Positions 1 to 6,787 of a DNA stretch of 12,638 nucleotides are shown here, piece by piece; the first letter of the stretch is position 1, and each line of letters begins with the position of its first letter. The notes beneath the pieces were generated by a model. That model made no database searches. It saw only the letters and a program-made list of their open reading frames with translations, and was not told the DNA's origin. The translations under genes were made by a program, and so were the position numbers. The DNA lies in assembly GCA_934590505.1 (NCBI GenBank), contig CAKTPC010000056.1, forward strand, positions 1 through 12,638, in the 5' to 3' direction. Origin of the DNA: an uncultured Oscillospiraceae bacterium (GTDB taxonomy: Bacteria; Bacillota; Clostridia; Oscillospirales; Oscillospiraceae).

Positions 1-1388
1 ATCGCGTTTTCCACAAGCGGCTGGGTTATCAGCTTCGGCACGATGCAGTGCTGGAAGCGCTCGTCCACATCCGTCTCCCACGCAAAGCGGTCCTCAAAGC
101 GCAGCGACTGGATATCGAGGTACTTTTCCAGCAGTTCAAGCTCCTCCTCAAGCGTGATGAACTTATCCCCGGATATCCCCGCGCGCAGGAGCGCGGCAAG
201 GTTCGTCGCCATCGAGGCGACCTGCGGTACATGGTTCGTCACGCCGAGCCACTTCACGCTGTCGAGCGTGTTATACAGAAAATGCGGGTTGAGCTGCGCC
301 TGCATCATCGAAAGCTGCAATTCGTTTATCTCGCGCTCGCGCTGCACCGAATGCTCAAGGTTCTGGCGGTACTCACGTGTCATACGGTTGAAGCTTGCCG
401 TAAGCCTGCCCATCTCGTCGCTGCGGTCGCTGACAAGCTCGGTGTCGTATTCGCCCTTTTCGACCCTGCCCATCGCGCTGTCAAGCTCGTTCACCGGCTT
501 TGAGAGATAGCGGCTTATGAGCCATGCGCACAGCAGGCTGAGCACAAGGCATAAAAGCCCCATCATGAAGCAGGTCCGGTATATCGTGTCCGTCACCTGC
601 GAGGTATAGACCTTCGGCTGCTGGAGAACTAGGGTGAATCCCGTGTCTGGCAGGGCGCGCAGATAGAAGTTATACTCCCCCGCCCCGATCAGCGCGCCTG
701 TCTCAAGGAGCTGACCGCGCAGCGCGTCTACCTTCGCCGAAGAACCGATGCTATCCGAGGAATATACCTGCCGCCAAGTCCCGTCGAGCAGGAGCACATC
801 GTTCTCGCGGACAAATTCATTGCCAAGTATCGCGTTGAAGCTCTCCTGCGACACATGCGCGAGTATGTAGCCCAGCACCGTCCCGCTGTGCGTGCGCACG
901 GCGCGTGCCATAACAAGGCCGCCTCCCTCGTCTGCCTGACAGCTCAGAGCCTCGCTCTCCTCCGCAAGACGCAGCGCGCCCCAGTGCAGCGGGAGCTTTT
1001 CATCCGTCAGGCTGACCGCGCTCGTATATCGGCGGCTGCCGTCGCTGTCGTACACGTCAAAGTCCACGGAGCCGCGCAGCCCGCTCGTCGCGAGGTACAG
1101 GACCTGATACAGCAGCTTTGAGTCACTGCCGCCGCGCCGCAGCGCACTGCGCACGACGATGCTGTCGGCAAGCTCCGCGGTCACGGAATCGACATCGGCA
1201 TATAATCCGTCAAACTGCCGCTCTATTCCGCCGAGCTCCTCAAGCGCCTGCTCGCGCAGCTGGCGGCGGCTCTGGCTCATGGATATCTGCATGATGAAGA
1301 TATCGCACAGCAGCATCGGCAGCAGGGTAACGAGCAGGACGGTCACAAATATTCGGTTCCGGAAGGAGCTCTTTATCCAGCCTTTCAT
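1..1388 (-). CDS. Sensor histidine kinase, YesM/LytS-type (3' part missing)
   Basis: Membrane sensor kinase expected to phosphorylate a cytoplasmic response regulator. The 462 visible residues show TM1 (about 13-33), an extracellular sensor region (34-271), TM2 (272-293), a HAMP segment (about 291-343) and a His_kinase domain with the acceptor histidine H369 in NPHFLYNTLD. The frame leaves the window at QPLVENA, the start of the N box, so the ATP-binding domain and stop lie outside. The start is the ATG at 1388, with GGAGG at 1398-1402; it overlaps the stop of the upstream lipoprotein gene as ATGA, so the two are probably translationally coupled. The extracellular part has no motif I can name; a Cache/dCache-like fold is usual in this family. 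Pairing with a binding-protein-like lipoprotein suggests ligand input comes through that protein, as in PgtC/PgtB or HptA/HptS. An AraC-type regulator is expected next, to the left (inference). Confidence 0.95.
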   Translation of the reverse strand, partial: MKGWIKSSFRNRIFVTVLLVTLLPMLLCDIFIMQISMSQSRRQLREQALEELGGIERQFDGLYADVDSVTAELADSIVVRSALRRGGSDSKLLYQVLYLATSGLRGSVDFDVYDSDGSRRYTSAVSLTDEKLPLHWGALRLAEESEALSCQADEGGGLVMARAVRTHSGTVLGYILAHVSQESFNAILGNEFVRENDVLLLDGTWRQVYSSDSIGSSAKVDALRGQLLETGALIGAGEYNFYLRALPDTGFTLVLQQPKVYTSQVTDTIYRTCFMMGLLCLVLSLLCAWLISRYLSKPVNELDSAMGRVEKGEYDTELVSDRSDEMGRLTASFNRMTREYRQNLEHSVQREREINELQLSMMQAQLNPHFLYNTLDSVKWLGVTNHVPQVASMATNLAALLRAGISGDKFITLEEELELLEKYLDIQSLRFEDRFAWETDVDERFQHCIVPKLITQPLVENA

Positions 1389-2383
1389 CCCGCCGCACCT
1401 CCGTTCCAGAGGCGCAGTATCTCCGCCCGCCCGGCGCTCGCCGCGGCAAGGTCATAGTCAATAAGCGTGATCGCACTGCCGTCGGCCTTTGTAATAGCCG
1501 CGTCGGTGCAGACGCTGCGGCGGTGCATAAGCTCCGGCAGCAGACGCTGCATGTCCGGGGATAGCAGGAAGTCGATGAATGCCTCGGCGTTTTCGCGGTG
1601 GGCACAGTTATCAACGATCGCCGCGCCGTCGGGCACCGCGCTCGTCCCCTCCTCCGGATAGACTATCGCGATGTTGTAGCCCTCGGCAATGCCGCTGAGG
1701 GCTATGTCCTCCACCGTCACGCCGATATAACATTTGCCCTCAGCCACGGTGCTCACAACGTCCCCCGAGCTTGGGAGAATTTTCCCTTCCAAATTCTGCC
1801 TGAACTTCGACAGCAGCTCATCCCCGCCGCCGAGCGCCTGAAGCATCGTGCACATCGCCGTATAGCTCGACCCCAAGACGTTTGGATCGGCAAAGGCGAT
1901 CCTGCCGCGCCACGCCTCGTCAAGCAGGCTGCCCCAGCCCGAAGGCATGTTGCGGCGCACAAGCTTGGTGTTATATATAAGCACAACCGGCAGCATAGAA
2001 AACGGCGTATAGCTACCGTCCTCGCTGCGGTACTCGGGAAGTATCCTGTCATTATAAACGCTGGTATATGGGCTGAAGCATTCAGCGTAGGCGCTGATGC
2101 TGTCGGCCCCGCCGCCAAGCATAAGGTCGCAGTCCGTATCGCCCGCGGCTATCGCGTCGAGCAGGACCGCGGTGTCCCCGGTCCTGACCTCGATCCATAC
2201 ACCAGTGCGCTGCTCGAACTCTTTGACTATCGGCTCATATACCTCCGCCCTGTGCGAGGTGTATATCACAAGGCGCTTATCCTCCGACGGAGCAAAGCCG
2301 CTCTGATCCTGCGCGGCGTCGCCTGCGCATCCGGAAAGCAGCAGCGCAAGGGCAAGCGCCGCCGCGGCTATTCTTTTTTTCAC
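1385..2383 (-). CDS. Solute-binding-protein-like lipoprotein, probable sensor partner of the kinase
   Basis: Periplasmic-binding-protein fold of the COG1840 iron/organophosphate class, 332 aa, anchored outside the membrane. The signal peptide is MKKRIAAAALALALLLSGC with lipobox LSGC and lipidated Cys19. The mature part opens with the family beta-strand KRLVIYTSHR (36-45), has CDLMLGGGADS (85-95), then WRGRIAFADPNVLGSSYT (158-174) and GKCYIGVTVED (216-226). I chose the GTG at 2383 because GGAGGG (2391-2396) sits 7 nt before it and the signal peptide begins there; the open frame runs further upstream but crosses the terminator hairpin. The gene overlaps the kinase by 4 nt and is separated by a terminator from a complete importer that has its own binding protein. 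A sensory rather than transport role is therefore likely (inference). There is no Tyr-Tyr pair where FbpA-type proteins bind iron, so a phosphorylated organic ligand is more plausible than iron. Ligand unknown. Confidence 0.92.
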   Translation of the reverse strand: MKKRIAAAALALALLLSGCAGDAAQDQSGFAPSEDKRLVIYTSHRAEVYEPIVKEFEQRTGVWIEVRTGDTAVLLDAIAAGDTDCDLMLGGGADSISAYAECFSPYTSVYNDRILPEYRSEDGSYTPFSMLPVVLIYNTKLVRRNMPSGWGSLLDEAWRGRIAFADPNVLGSSYTAMCTMLQALGGGDELLSKFRQNLEGKILPSSGDVVSTVAEGKCYIGVTVEDIALSGIAEGYNIAIVYPEEGTSAVPDGAAIVDNCAHRENAEAFIDFLLSPDMQRLLPELMHRRSVCTDAAITKADGSAITLIDYDLAAASAGRAEILRLWNGGAAG

Positions 2384-2390
2384 GCTCCCG

Positions 2391-2396
2391 CCCTCC
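2391..2396 (-). promoter_or_regulatory. Ribosome binding site fixing a GTG start
   Basis: On the minus strand GGAGGG lies 7 nt before the GTG at 2383. The nearest upstream in-frame ATG (2398) overlaps this site and would add residues before the signal peptide, so the GTG is preferred. Confidence 0.7.
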
Positions 2397-2423
2397 ATTA
2401 AGAAATTTTCATATTCTGATTTT

Positions 2424-2451
2424 ATCATATTTGTGACAGGATTTACAACAA
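2424..2451 (-). promoter_or_regulatory. Putative promoter of the lipoprotein-kinase unit
   Basis: On the minus strand TTGTTG (2446-2451) is followed after 16 nt by TATGAT (2424-2429), a fair match to a housekeeping sigma promoter. Transcription would start near 2417, about 34 nt before the GTG. The -35 box lies in the U-tract of the terminator that closes the upstream transport unit, so termination and initiation are packed together. Confidence 0.5.
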
Positions 2452-2484
2452 AAATCACACCGGGAAGCTTGTTCCCGGTGTGAT
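2446..2484 (-). terminator. Intrinsic terminator after the ABC ATPase gene
   Basis: A perfect 13-bp inverted repeat, ATCACACCGGGAA (2454-2466) with its complement at 2472-2484, encloses a 5-nt loop. On the minus strand the stem is followed by TTTTTGTTG. The other strand has no T-run after the stem, so the terminator works for the leftward transport unit, about 25 nt after its last stop codon. Confidence 0.87.
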
Positions 2485-2507
2485 CCAAAAATTCTTTTGT
2501 CGGTTTC

Positions 2508-3584
2508 TTACAGTATATGCACCGCGTCCGGGGCGAAGCGCAGGCAGCACTCCTCGCCGACGGTATAGATGCGCTTGTTCTTGGGGTTATTCTCGGTGAG
2601 CTTCACAAGGGTGTTTCCTACCATGACATGGTAGTTCTGGTATGAGCCCATGAAGCAGCTGAGCACGACCTTGCAGGGCAGGCCGCCCTCGTCGGCAAGA
2701 GTCGCCGCCTCGGGGCGCAGAACAAGTGTGTAGTCCTTGCCTGCTTCGAGCCCGTCAGCTACCGCGACGCGAAGCTCTGTGCCCTCGATGTTCATGACCG
2801 CCTGCGCGCCGTCATTGCTCGTAAGCGTGCCGCGCAGGAAGTTTGCCTCGCCGATGAAGTCCGCGACGAACTCACTGTTCGGGTGGTAGTATATCTCCTG
2901 CGGGGTGCCGACCTGAGCAACAACGCCCTTGTTCATGATGATGATCTGATCCGACAGCGCCATTGCCTCGCTCTGGTCGTGCGTGACATAGATTGCCGTG
3001 ATGCCGACCTCCTGCTGGATGCGGCGGATCTCCGTGCGCATCGAAACGCGCAGCTTCGCGTCAAGGTTCGAGAGCGGCTCATCAAACAGCAGGACGGACG
3101 GCTCGATGACCAGCGCGCGGGCAAGTGCGACGCGCTGCTGCTGGCCGCCGGAGAGCTGGTTGGTCATGCGTCCCTCCATCCCCGTCAGCTCGACGAGGTC
3201 AAGGATCTTCATGACGCGCTCCTTTATCTCCTCCTTCGGCACCTTGCGCAGCTTGAGACCGTAGGCGACATTATCAAACACATTGTAGTGCGGCAGCAGC
3301 GCGTAGCTCTGGAACACCATCGCCGTGTCGCGCTTATTCGGGGTGAGCTCGTTTATCGGCTCCTCGCCGAGGTAAATTTCGCCCTCGTCCGGGCTTTCAA
3401 AGCCCGCGATCATGCGCAGGGTCGTGGTCTTGCCGCAGCCGGAGGGGCCGAGGAGCGTCACGAAGCTGCCCGGTTCAATGTTGAGCGAGGTATCATGCAC
3501 GGCATAGAAGTCCTTGCCGGTTTTGGGATCCTGATATATTTTGGAGATATGCTCCAGACGGATGCCTTTCTTTGTTTTTCCCAT
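2508..3584 (-). CDS. ABC importer ATPase, PotA/FbpC/AfuC-like
   Basis: Energy-coupling subunit of the importer, 358 aa, peripheral on the inner face of the membrane. All ATPase motifs are intact: Walker A GPSGCGKTT (46-54), Q-loop Gln92, signature LSGGQQQ (144-150), Walker B VLLFDEP (164-170), D-loop SNLD (172-175) and switch His202. Residues from about 240 onward form a TOBE-type C-terminal region, normal for the spermidine/iron/phosphonate class. The start ATG at 3584 lies 3 nt after the permease stop, and the AAGGAGG at 3596-3602 is inside the permease's last codons, giving tight coupling. It is the last gene before the terminator at 2446-2484. Family and role are certain; the substrate cannot be read from this subunit. 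Confidence 0.97.
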   Translation of the reverse strand: MGKTKKGIRLEHISKIYQDPKTGKDFYAVHDTSLNIEPGSFVTLLGPSGCGKTTTLRMIAGFESPDEGEIYLGEEPINELTPNKRDTAMVFQSYALLPHYNVFDNVAYGLKLRKVPKEEIKERVMKILDLVELTGMEGRMTNQLSGGQQQRVALARALVIEPSVLLFDEPLSNLDAKLRVSMRTEIRRIQQEVGITAIYVTHDQSEAMALSDQIIIMNKGVVAQVGTPQEIYYHPNSEFVADFIGEANFLRGTLTSNDGAQAVMNIEGTELRVAVADGLEAGKDYTLVLRPEAATLADEGGLPCKVVLSCFMGSYQNYHVMVGNTLVKLTENNPKNKRIYTVGEECCLRFAPDAVHIL

Positions 3585-3587
3585 GGC

Positions 3588-5300
3588 TCAGTCGACCTCC
3601 TTGAGTTTCTTGCTGGTGCCGAAGTGCTTGATGAACAGATTCATCAGCAGCACAGCACCGTAGGTGATAATGATAAGAATGGTTGCAAACGCGCAGGCAA
3701 GGCTGTAGGAGCCCTTCTCCGCAAACTCGTTGATCTGCACCGTGATGAGCAGGAACTGCGGCGTCACGAGCAGGATGATCGCAGAGATAGCGGTTATGCT
3801 GCGCACGAAGGCCGTGACAAGGCCGGAGAGGAAGGAGTCCTTAATGAGCGGAAGCGTCACGGTCATGAACACCTTGAAGCTGTCCGCGCCCATGTCGTAG
3901 GCCGATTCCTCAATGGACTTGTCTATCTGCCGCAGTGCGGAGATACCGCTGCGCGTACCGGTCGGCAGGGAGCGGACGACAAAAACGATGATGAGGATAA
4001 GCCCCGTGCCGTAGATGCCCTGCAGAAAGCCCGTGTGGAACACGCCGCTTGCAAAACCGCGGATGTAGCCGACGCCGAGGACTGTGCCGGGGACGGCCAT
4101 TGCGAGCATGGATACCGCCTCGATAAAGCCCTTGGCCTTGAACCTGCGCTTTACGACTAGGTAGGAGATTATCATGCTCAGCAGCGCCGTTATCGGGGCA
4201 GCGATCAGCGAGAGCACGAAGGAGTCACGGAAGGCCTGGAAGCCGTGGTAGCGCGTAAAGACGAGCTTGAACCATTTGCCCGTGAGCGGGAAGAACTTAT
4301 AGCCCCAGGTCGGGAAGAAGGAGCCTATCGGCACGCAGATGTACATCAGGATAACGAAGCCTGCGGCAAGCCCGCAGAGCACCGTCAGCGGTACGCGCAC
4401 GCTCTTGTCCTCGATGAGCATTCTGCCGCGCGAGGCCTTGCCGGTCAGCGTCGCGGCGGTTTTGGCTTCGAGGTAATACTTCTGCACGGCGAACATCAGC
4501 AGCGTTATGCACAGCAGCACGACCGCCATCGCCGCAGCGCCGGCCTTGTCGTAAGCGCCGGTGATCTGGAGATAGATCGTCGTTGCCAGCGTGTCATACG
4601 AGCCGCCGATTATCATGGGGTTAGCAAAGTCCGCGATGGACTCGATGAAGGTCACAAGGAAGGCGTTGCCGAGGCCGGGCAGCATCAGCGGCAGCGTCAC
4701 GCTCGTGAACACCTTCATGCGCCCCGCGCCCATGTCTCGCGCGGCCTCCTCAAGCGAAGGGTCGATGTTCTTTAGCAGTCCCTTGAGCATCATGTAGCAG
4801 ACCGGGAAGAAAGTCAGCGTCTGGACGATGACTATGCCCCAGTAGCCGTAGACGCTGTTGTCATAAATGCCGAGCAGGAAGCGCGTGATGATGCCCGCCT
4901 TGCCGAAGAGCATTATCATCGACAGCGACAGTACGAACGGCGGCGACACGACCGGCAGCATCGACACGACCTTGAACAGGCCGCCGACGAATTTGTTCAT
5001 GCGCACATAGACCTCGACATACGCGAACAGCAGACCTATGAGCGCAGAGAGTATGCCGACGATGAAGCCCACCTTCAGCGTGTTCGTTATCGCCTTGGTA
5101 AAGGTCGGCATATTGAAGATGCGCTTGAAGATATCAAAGGTGAGCCCATTGTCGCTCACGAAGCTATCCACCAGCAGTATCGCCAGCGGGTAGAGAATAA
5201 ACAAAGTCAGAAATGTTATCAGCACGACGATGGTCGTGACCATGATCGGGTCGGCCATGAGCTTCTTCCGATCCAGCGCCGCGCCCTGGCTTCTTGCCAT
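3588..5300 (-). CDS. ABC importer permease, two fused BPD_transp_1 domains
   Basis: Integral membrane channel of the importer, 570 aa. It carries two internally homologous permease halves, so one chain supplies both membrane domains. Each half ends with an EAA-type ATPase-docking loop: EEAARDMGAGRMKVFTSVTL (184-203) and EESAYDMGADSFKVFMTVTL (464-483). Hydrophobic segments are visible at about 20-45, 75-98, 108-132, 150-172, 210-232 and 256-273 in the first half and at about 302-327, 358-383, 392-413, 430-443, 492-513 and 537-557 in the second. Fused permeases of this size occur in FbpB, AfuB, ThiP and the putative 2-aminoethylphosphonate systems. The ATG at 5300 has AGGAG 7 nt upstream. The binding-protein gene lies 93 nt upstream beyond a terminator-like hairpin, so this gene probably depends on read-through. 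Substrate assignment to hexose phosphate, phosphonate or another organophosphate is inference. Confidence 0.96.
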   Translation of the reverse strand: MARSQGAALDRKKLMADPIMVTTIVVLITFLTLFILYPLAILLVDSFVSDNGLTFDIFKRIFNMPTFTKAITNTLKVGFIVGILSALIGLLFAYVEVYVRMNKFVGGLFKVVSMLPVVSPPFVLSLSMIMLFGKAGIITRFLLGIYDNSVYGYWGIVIVQTLTFFPVCYMMLKGLLKNIDPSLEEAARDMGAGRMKVFTSVTLPLMLPGLGNAFLVTFIESIADFANPMIIGGSYDTLATTIYLQITGAYDKAGAAAMAVVLLCITLLMFAVQKYYLEAKTAATLTGKASRGRMLIEDKSVRVPLTVLCGLAAGFVILMYICVPIGSFFPTWGYKFFPLTGKWFKLVFTRYHGFQAFRDSFVLSLIAAPITALLSMIISYLVVKRRFKAKGFIEAVSMLAMAVPGTVLGVGYIRGFASGVFHTGFLQGIYGTGLILIIVFVVRSLPTGTRSGISALRQIDKSIEESAYDMGADSFKVFMTVTLPLIKDSFLSGLVTAFVRSITAISAIILLVTPQFLLITVQINEFAEKGSYSLACAFATILIIITYGAVLLMNLFIKHFGTSKKLKEVD

Positions 5301-5348
5301 ATGTATTCTCCTCTCTCTGAAAGGATAGATATAGATAAATCAGATTCT

Positions 5349-5379
5349 AAAAAAGGAAGGCGGCAGTGCCGCCTTCCTT
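5349..5379 (-). terminator. Intercistronic terminator/attenuator between binding protein and permease
   Basis: A perfect 12-bp stem, AAGGAAGGCGGC (5353-5364) pairing with 5368-5379 across the loop AGT, is followed on the minus strand by six T. It lies about 15 nt after the binding-protein stop and about 50 nt before the permease start. I see no good promoter in the remaining gap, so partial read-through is the likely design: much binding protein, less permease and ATPase. Confidence 0.82.
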
Positions 5380-5393
5380 GCGGATATTATTGA

Positions 5394-6527
5394 TCACTCG
5401 GTCTTGAAACGATCCGCACCGGTGTCAGCGCCGGCAGCGGCGATAGCGTTCATGACTTCCTCAATGTAGGTGCCGATGTTCTGCTTTGCATCCTCGAAGT
5501 CATAGTCCATGACGTTGTCGGGATCAAGGCCGAACTCTGCTGCCTGAGTGGGCTGCTCGGCGTTGTCAATGACGAGGAACTGGTAGGAGCCATTGTCCTT
5601 GGCGAGGTTCACGCAGTCTGGAGACAGAGCGTACTCGATCCAGAGCTTTGCAGCGTTGGGGTGAGCACAGCCCTTGAAGATAGCGGTAGCGCCGATCTCG
5701 AAGGAGGTGCCGGTGCTGGGGATGATGAGCTGGATGTTCTCATAGCCGTTGTCAACGATCTGGGTGATGCCGTCATGCAGGAAGCCGATGCCGATGACGC
5801 ACTCACCGGTGCCGACGTTCTTGGACGGGCCGGAGCCGGACTTGGTGTAAACCTGAATATTCTTGTCGAGGTCTACGAGGTACTGGATACCTTCATCGTG
5901 GCCGTACTTCTGGATCATGGTGTTGATGACGAGCTTTGCGGTGCCGGCAGTATTGTAGTTAGACAGCCAGATAAGACCCTTGTACTCGTCCTTGAGCAGA
6001 TCCTGCCAATCCTGAGGAGCCTCAAGGTTCATGCGGCTCAGCTCATCGGTGTTGACCATGAAGCCGAGGATGCCCTTGTAGATGCCGTACCAGTAACCGT
6101 CCTTGTCACGGTACATATCGCTGAGCAGATGGGAAGCGTTCTCCGCCTCGTAGGCCTCAAGCAGGCCCTCGCCGGCGACAACGTTGTACGGGTCGGTCGT
6201 GCCGCCGAACCAGACGTCAGCGGACGGATTGCCGTTCTCTTCCTCGATCTTTGCCTGCACCTCACCGGTGGACAGACGCTGATAGGTGGTCTTTATGCCG
6301 TAGAGCTTCTCGAAATTCTCGCAGGCGGCGGCGAGGTACTCTTCCTCGCAGGAGCCGTAGACGACCAGTTCGCCCTCAGCCTGAGCCAGAGAGACGAGAT
6401 CATCAGCCGCAGGTTCAGCTGCGGGTTCAGCGGCAGGGGCCTCAGTCGCGGCCGGCGCGCTGTTGCCGCATGCGCACAGGGACAGAACCATCACGAGTGC
6501 AAGCAGCAGTGCCAGATACTTTTTCAT
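5394..6527 (-). CDS. ABC importer solute-binding lipoprotein (COG1840, AfuA-like)
   Basis: Extracellular substrate receptor of the importer, 377 aa. The signal peptide MKKYLALLLALVMVLSLCAC ends in the lipobox LCAC with Cys20 as lipid anchor, followed by an Ala/Pro/Glu spacer (24-42). The binding domain starts with GELVVYGSCEEEY (52-64) and shows ADVWFGGTTDPYN (103-115), YTKSGSGPSKNVGTGE (227-242) and IGIGFLHDG (245-253). The DVWFGG..DP and SGSGPSKNVGTGE segments recall binding proteins for phosphorylated compounds, from memory of the AfuA and phosphonate groups. The Tyr-Tyr pair that ligates iron in FbpA is replaced here by His251-Asp252. The start ATG at 6527 has GGAGG 7 nt upstream; longer in-frame extensions run through the leader and are unlikely. 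It is the first gene of the unit, behind a near-consensus promoter. The exact ligand is unknown. Confidence 0.95.
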   Translation of the reverse strand: MKKYLALLLALVMVLSLCACGNSAPAATEAPAAEPAAEPAADDLVSLAQAEGELVVYGSCEEEYLAAACENFEKLYGIKTTYQRLSTGEVQAKIEEENGNPSADVWFGGTTDPYNVVAGEGLLEAYEAENASHLLSDMYRDKDGYWYGIYKGILGFMVNTDELSRMNLEAPQDWQDLLKDEYKGLIWLSNYNTAGTAKLVINTMIQKYGHDEGIQYLVDLDKNIQVYTKSGSGPSKNVGTGECVIGIGFLHDGITQIVDNGYENIQLIIPSTGTSFEIGATAIFKGCAHPNAAKLWIEYALSPDCVNLAKDNGSYQFLVIDNAEQPTQAAEFGLDPDNVMDYDFEDAKQNIGTYIEEVMNAIAAAGADTGADRFKTE

Positions 6528-6554
6528 GTGTTTTCCTCCGTTAGATTTATTTTG

Positions 6555-6584
6555 ATCTCCCCGCCCGCATGGGCTGAGAGAGAT
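6555..6584 (-). other. Leader hairpin upstream of the binding-protein gene
   Basis: In the minus-strand transcript ATCTC (6580-6584), CTC (6576-6578) and GCCC (6571-6574) can pair with GGGC (6563-6566), GGG (6560-6562) and GAGAT (6555-6559), leaving two single-base bulges and a 4-nt loop. It ends about 28 nt before the start codon, so it does not hide the GGAGG. Possible roles are 5' stabilisation or protein binding; neither is shown. Confidence 0.4.
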
Positions 6585-6606
6585 TTCCCGGTCTGCAGCT
6601 CGGGCA

Positions 6607-6618
6607 TTATGTACATAA
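6607..6618. promoter_or_regulatory. 12-bp perfect palindrome in the leader
   Basis: TTATGTACATAA is its own complement and lies about 30 nt downstream of the predicted transcription start. It shares the central GTAC with the larger dyad at 6635-6652. It may be an operator half of a pair; no regulator is identified. Confidence 0.35.
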
Positions 6619-6634
6619 CGCACAAGAAATGTCC

Positions 6635-6652
6635 TTTGCAAGTACGTGCAAA
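6635..6652. promoter_or_regulatory. Operator-like dyad over the predicted transcription start
   Basis: TTTGCA (6635-6640) and TGCAAA (6647-6652) form a dyad around AGTACG; 16 of 18 positions are symmetric. It directly abuts the -10 box and covers the expected start site near 6645, where a bound protein would block initiation. It does not fit a cre consensus well. Function is inferred from position alone. Confidence 0.42.
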
Positions 6653-6680
6653 TTGTATAGCTTTCAAGAATTTCTGTCAA
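6652..6680 (-). promoter_or_regulatory. Near-consensus promoter of the ABC importer unit
   Basis: On the minus strand TTGACA (6675-6680) is followed after exactly 17 nt by TACAAT (6652-6657), 11 of 12 bases matching the vegetative sigma consensus. It predicts a start near 6645 and an untranslated leader of about 118 nt before the ATG at 6527. Confidence 0.78.
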
Positions 6681-6698
6681 CAGCTCCGCCGTTTCTTC

Positions 6699-6749
6699 TC
6701 AGTTTTCTCATTATTTTATCAGTTTTATCTCAGATTATCATATCATCAG
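6699..6749. repeat. Iterated T-rich TCAG motifs upstream of the promoter
   Basis: Four T-rich blocks end in TCAG at 6699-6702, 6719-6722, 6730-6733 and 6746-6749. Examples are TTTTATCAG and TTTTATCTCAG. They lie just upstream of the -35 box of the importer promoter, where an activator such as a response regulator or an UP-element contact would be expected. Low complexity alone could also explain them. Confidence 0.27.
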
Positions 6750-6787
6750 ATGGTAAATATCATGCCACGCAAAAAAGCCTCGCAGAG

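Noticed and set aside
2384..2488. N-terminal extension of the sensor lipoprotein to 2488
   Set aside because: It would translate through the terminator hairpin and the promoter; GTG at 2383 has a good ribosome binding site and begins the signal peptide.
2883..4160. 425-codon open frame on the plus strand opposite the ATPase and permease genes
   Set aside because: It is antisense to two complete ABC genes with intact motifs, spans their junction and has a composition typical of a reverse-frame shadow in GC-rich DNA.
6527..6660. TPP or other known riboswitch in the receptor leader
   Set aside because: The leader has CTCTCAG and GGGG runs but lacks the ordered conserved core of a THI box or of other classes I know.
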